Below are positions 4,534 to 6,318 of a DNA stretch of 6,318 nucleotides, piece after piece. The notes under the pieces were generated by a model that saw only the letters and a list, made by a program, of their open reading frames with translations, had not been told where the DNA came from and searched no databases. The translations under genes were made by a program, and so were the position numbers. The stretch covers positions 1 to 6,318 of the forward strand of contig WRBU01000072.1 in assembly GCA_009784355.1 (NCBI GenBank), read 5' to 3'. The first letter of the stretch is position 1. Each line of letters begins with the position of its first letter. The DNA is from Defluviitaleaceae bacterium (GTDB lineage: Bacteria > Bacillota > Clostridia > Lachnospirales > WRAX01).

Positions 4534-6318
4534 TTGAAGAAAAACACAAAGGTGTTGCCTATTATTATAATTGTCGTGGTTATTTTGGCTTTGGTCTCTT
4601 TTTTGGTAATAAGCGTTTTGCGCAATGGCGATGATGACGAAAACTCTTCGGAAAATCAAGGAGCAAATTTTATCAATATGGAGGAAATTAGCTTTTTTTC
4701 CCATCATAGCCATTTTGACCCAAGCCGTATGGTTGTTGCTATTGACGGCGAATATATCCAACCTCATCCGTCGCCGACTTTTATTGACGGCACACTATAC
4801 TTGCCTGCCAATTTTTTGCGAACACACGTTGACGGGCATATTTTTTGGGAGCCAAACACACCCCGCCTTACCATTTCTACCTACGAAGAAATCCTACGCT
4901 TTACACCAAATTCCAATGTTTATACTGTAAATTGGCAAGAGCGTCAGCTTGCAACACCCATCATCCAAATTGGTGAAATGGCGTTTTTGCCTGCATACAT
5001 GGTGCAAAGCCGTTATGGGGTTCAATTTGATTTTCAAGAAGAGTACAATATCTTAATTATGGATTTGCGCCGTGAAAACGCAGTGTTTTACCAAATTGAT
5101 GCAGATTTACCATTGCGCACTGGCGCTGGCAATCATCATCCCATTTTGGGTCATTTGGAAATTGGGGAACAGGTAAGGCTTTGGCGGGAAGACGGAGATT
5201 TTTATTTCGTGCAAACTTCAAGCGGCTTGATGGGCTATGCTTATTCAGGAAGTTTTGGGAATGAGCCAAGCGACATTATTTTGGCGCAACCCATTGCGGA
5301 AACCCGCCGCCCAATAACACAGCCTAGCTTTGACGGGTCAATTAATATGGCTTGGCATCTGGTAACAAACCACACAGCGGCGTCAAATGTGGCTAACCTT
5401 AACGCACCTTTGGGGCTTAATGTAATTTCGCCAACATGGATGTATTTTTGCTCTGAAGCCCGCGACGGCACTATTATTTCGATGGCAAATAATGCCTATA
5501 TGCAGTGGGCTCGCCAAAATGGGCTGGAAGTTTGGGCTATGATTTCCGATGCATTTTGGATTAACGGCGGTCCGGGGAATTTTAGCAACGAAGTCGCCCG
5601 CCTTGTTCTTATGGATGCCGAAATTCGTGATAATGTAATCGCAAACATTATGCAGCAAGTACACCAATTTGGTCTTGACGGCATAAATGTGGACTATGAA
5701 GAAGTTCGCCCGCCTGAAGCTGAATACTTTATTCAATTTTTGCGCGAACTTTCCGTGCCAATGCGTGAAGCAGGGGTTGTGCTTTCTGTGGCAACCTTTG
5801 AGCCCATGCCGTGGAATATGTGGTGGAACCGCACGGAAATAGGCAAAACTGTAGATTTTGTAACAATAATGGCATATAACGAGCGTTACACCACATCTGC
5901 AACGGCTGGCCCTGTGGCAAGTTTCCCGTGGGTGCAAGAAGCTGTGCTTAACACAATGAACGAAGTACCAGCAGAACAAATTGTACTAGGCTTGCCAACA
6001 TATGTCCGTATTTTTACAGAGCTATTTAATATGCAGACAGGCGAATGGGAGCTTTTGCCATGGGGCACTGCCTATGCCCCGCAGCAACGCCATCGTGCCG
6101 TTGGCATGATGTACGGACGCACCCATATGCAAAACCGTGGCGCAAACTTTCATTGGGACTACCTTCTGCGCCAATATGTCGCCGTCCACTACTTCACCCA
6201 AGGCGGCACCCAAATGCGCATTACCGCTTGGCAAAACGAAGAACGCTCCATGCGTGAGCTTCTCTCTATTTACGCTCAACACAACCTTGCAGGTGTAACC
6301 TTTTGGCAGTTTGGGCTG
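4534..6318 (+). CDS. Membrane-anchored glycoside hydrolase family 18 with SH3 and copper-amine-oxidase-like domains (C-terminus beyond window)
   Basis: An open frame of 595 codons from TTG 4534 to the window edge. Residues 1-7 are basic, and 8-29 are a membrane helix or uncleaved signal anchor (LPIIIIVVVILALVSFLV). An acidic linker follows (33-38). Residues 66-178 resemble the copper amine oxidase N-terminal domain (IDGEYIQ, DGTLYLPANFLRTH, FLPAYMV), here a non-catalytic stalk. Residues 183-241 look like a bacterial SH3 domain (LPLRTGAGNHHPILGHLEIG, VQTSSGLMGYAY). From about 270 onward is a GH18 barrel with the catalytic motif DGINVDYE at 382-389, E389 being the proton donor; later blocks are VDFVTIMAYNE, VLGLPTYVRIF and GVTFWQFGL at the very end. 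This domain order is typical of clostridial relatives of YaaH/SleL and YdhD, which act on N-acetylglucosamine bonds in peptidoglycan or spore cortex. The protein should be anchored outside the membrane facing the wall. Substrate is not proven; chitin-type activity is less likely. Only a short C-terminal piece is probably missing. Confidence 0.93.
   Translation, partial: MKKNTKVLPIIIIVVVILALVSFLVISVLRNGDDDENSSENQGANFINMEEISFFSHHSHFDPSRMVVAIDGEYIQPHPSPTFIDGTLYLPANFLRTHVDGHIFWEPNTPRLTISTYEEILRFTPNSNVYTVNWQERQLATPIIQIGEMAFLPAYMVQSRYGVQFDFQEEYNILIMDLRRENAVFYQIDADLPLRTGAGNHHPILGHLEIGEQVRLWREDGDFYFVQTSSGLMGYAYSGSFGNEPSDIILAQPIAETRRPITQPSFDGSINMAWHLVTNHTAASNVANLNAPLGLNVISPTWMYFCSEARDGTIISMANNAYMQWARQNGLEVWAMISDAFWINGGPGNFSNEVARLVLMDAEIRDNVIANIMQQVHQFGLDGINVDYEEVRPPEAEYFIQFLRELSVPMREAGVVLSVATFEPMPWNMWWNRTEIGKTVDFVTIMAYNERYTTSATAGPVASFPWVQEAVLNTMNEVPAEQIVLGLPTYVRIFTELFNMQTGEWELLPWGTAYAPQQRHRAVGMMYGRTHMQNRGANFHWDYLLRQYVAVHYFTQGGTQMRITAWQNEERSMRELLSIYAQHNLAGVTFWQFGL

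Noticed and set aside
4453..4767. Minus-strand open frame of 104 codons overlapping the GH18 promoter and signal anchor
   Set aside because: Antisense to the GH18 N-terminus, which has a promoter, a ribosome-binding site and a clear domain order.
5383..5979. Minus-strand open frame of 198 codons inside the GH18 gene
   Set aside because: Cys/His-rich shadow of the GH18 coding strand, with no ribosome-binding site and no recognisable domain.
1..6318. CRISPR array, tRNA/rRNA, insertion sequence or phage module
   Set aside because: No regularly spaced repeats, tRNA-like cloverleaf, transposase or phage structural proteins were seen on either strand.

Overview
The window looks like chromosomal DNA from a low-to-mid G+C Gram-positive anaerobe of the Clostridia, perhaps near Lachnospirales. 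The reasons are a WalR-type response regulator, the clostridial double-OB single-stranded-DNA-binding protein, a DUF6465-type small protein, purine-rich Shine-Dalgarno sequences, TTG/GTG starts and consensus SigA-type promoters. No RNA genes, CRISPR array, insertion sequence or phage genes were seen.

Layout: every gene left of about 4390 is on the minus strand, and the last gene is on the plus strand. In minus-strand transcription order: (1) a two-OB-fold SSB-like protein (4374..3718). (2) A unit with a strong promoter of its own, holding a 65-aa DUF6465-type protein (3652..3455) and a 165-aa uncharacterised helical protein (3392..2895), closed by a perfect 18-bp hairpin (2890..2847). (3) A lone 242-aa protein (2649..1921) with a His/Cys metal-site-like motif and a C-terminal membrane anchor. 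(4) A tight operon of a WalR-like response regulator (1839..1150), a DUF554 membrane protein (1146..457) and a Nudix hydrolase (434.., running off the left edge). Divergent from the SSB gene, a membrane-anchored family 18 glycoside hydrolase with a copper-amine-oxidase-like stalk and an SH3 domain (4534..) runs off the right edge.

How they may work together: WalR-type regulators usually control cell-wall hydrolases, and a probable wall-active hydrolase lies in the same window. I found no WalR box in front of it, however, and no WalK-type histidine kinase is present. The SSB gene has an upstream 9-base sequence complementary to its ribosome-binding site, which suggests translational control.

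I found no clear new multi-gene system. The items most worth a second look are the 242-aa anchored protein with archaemetzincin-like cysteine spacing but no HExxH, the hairpin that overlaps an in-frame 46-codon continuation of the 165-aa gene, and the SSB leader. For two genes (SSB and the 165-aa protein) the longest open frame starts upstream of the Shine-Dalgarno sequence, so the downstream TTG/GTG start is preferred.
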